DNA of 64,000 nt from Bog-532 sp963824545. GTDB lineage: Bacteria; Actinomycetota; Actinomycetes; Streptosporangiales; Streptosporangiaceae. Under the pieces are notes generated by a model, which saw only the letters and a list, made by a program, of their open reading frames with translations, searched no databases and was not told the origin of the DNA. The DNA lies in assembly GCA_963824545.1 (NCBI GenBank), contig CAWGPP010000005.1:1-64000 (forward strand), in the 5' to 3' direction. A program made the position numbers and the translations under genes. Below are positions 63,980-64,000 of this stretch, piece by piece. Position 1 is the first letter of the stretch, and each line of letters opens with the position of its first letter.

Positions 63980-64000
63980 GCCTTTTCAGGCCGTCGCGGA

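Overview
The window is chromosomal DNA from a high-G+C actinobacterium. GTG and TTG starts are frequent, coding is dense, and the gene set includes a BldG-type anti-anti-sigma factor, a 6C RNA, MarP, a DUF3151 protein and a 13E12-type HNH protein. BldG with its partner kinase and two NarL/KdpD-type regulatory systems suggests a developmentally complex lineage such as a Streptosporangiales- or Frankiales-like group. The sequence alone does not fix the order. I see no tRNA, rRNA, CRISPR array, prophage, insertion sequence or biosynthetic cluster.

Layout. 1-6.5 kb: a partial TPR-like protein, a NYN-domain protein, a degenerate GGDEF-like protein, pyrE, a 39-residue membrane protein, a DedA protein, fba and DUF3151. 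6.5-12.4 kb: an array of four 88-bp tandem repeats, a structured leader, then purA, purD, purB and a murA homologue. 12.7-16 kb: a nucleotidyl-cyclase-like/HTH regulator, hisC and a lipoprotein. 16.2-21.5 kb: two Nramp-related transporters and a soluble MgtE-type Mg2+-sensor protein, with a leader peptide and a repeat-rich promoter before the first transporter. 21.6-27.7 kb: a potassium locus with a KimA-like transporter, a KdpD-like kinase (frameshifted), KdpE, and a small protein paralogous to the KimA C-terminus. 27.8-32.1 kb: ferritin-like, HD, Rieske, TauE and ABC genes. 32.2-34.1 kb: a NarL-type two-component system. 34.2-39.7 kb: SDR, divergent QueA-like protein, serB and hppA. 40-51.9 kb: a block whose order I recall from Streptomyces (hppA, anti-sigma kinase, bldG, helicase) and Mycobacterium tuberculosis (helicase region, 6C RNA, HAD phosphatase, Ms1-type RNA, acs, holin-like protein, ephE, marP, NUDIX, nth). 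51.9-64 kb: accessory-looking DNA with repeats, an HNH protein, a MobA-like transferase, a membrane-anchored sigma factor, two paralogous GT-C-like membrane proteins, broken small genes and a flavohemoglobin.

How the genes work together. purA, purD and purB supply purine synthesis, with a murA homologue downstream. The divalent-metal block pairs transporters with a CBS/MgtE sensor. The potassium block pairs an uptake system with its sensor and regulator. The bldG region holds a partner-switching pair and two global non-coding RNAs.

The most rewarding targets are the metal-transport locus with its leader peptide and tandem operator, the inverted KimA-tail duplication with a homopolymer frameshift, the 6C/Ms1 RNA neighbourhood (the 6C RNA lies antisense to a helicase tail), the 88-bp hairpin array, and the sigma factor that carries its own zinc-finger and membrane anchor. 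Four probable single-base indels (about 22.7, 26.0, 61.0 and 61.5 kb) may be real or may be assembly errors; each should be checked against reads.
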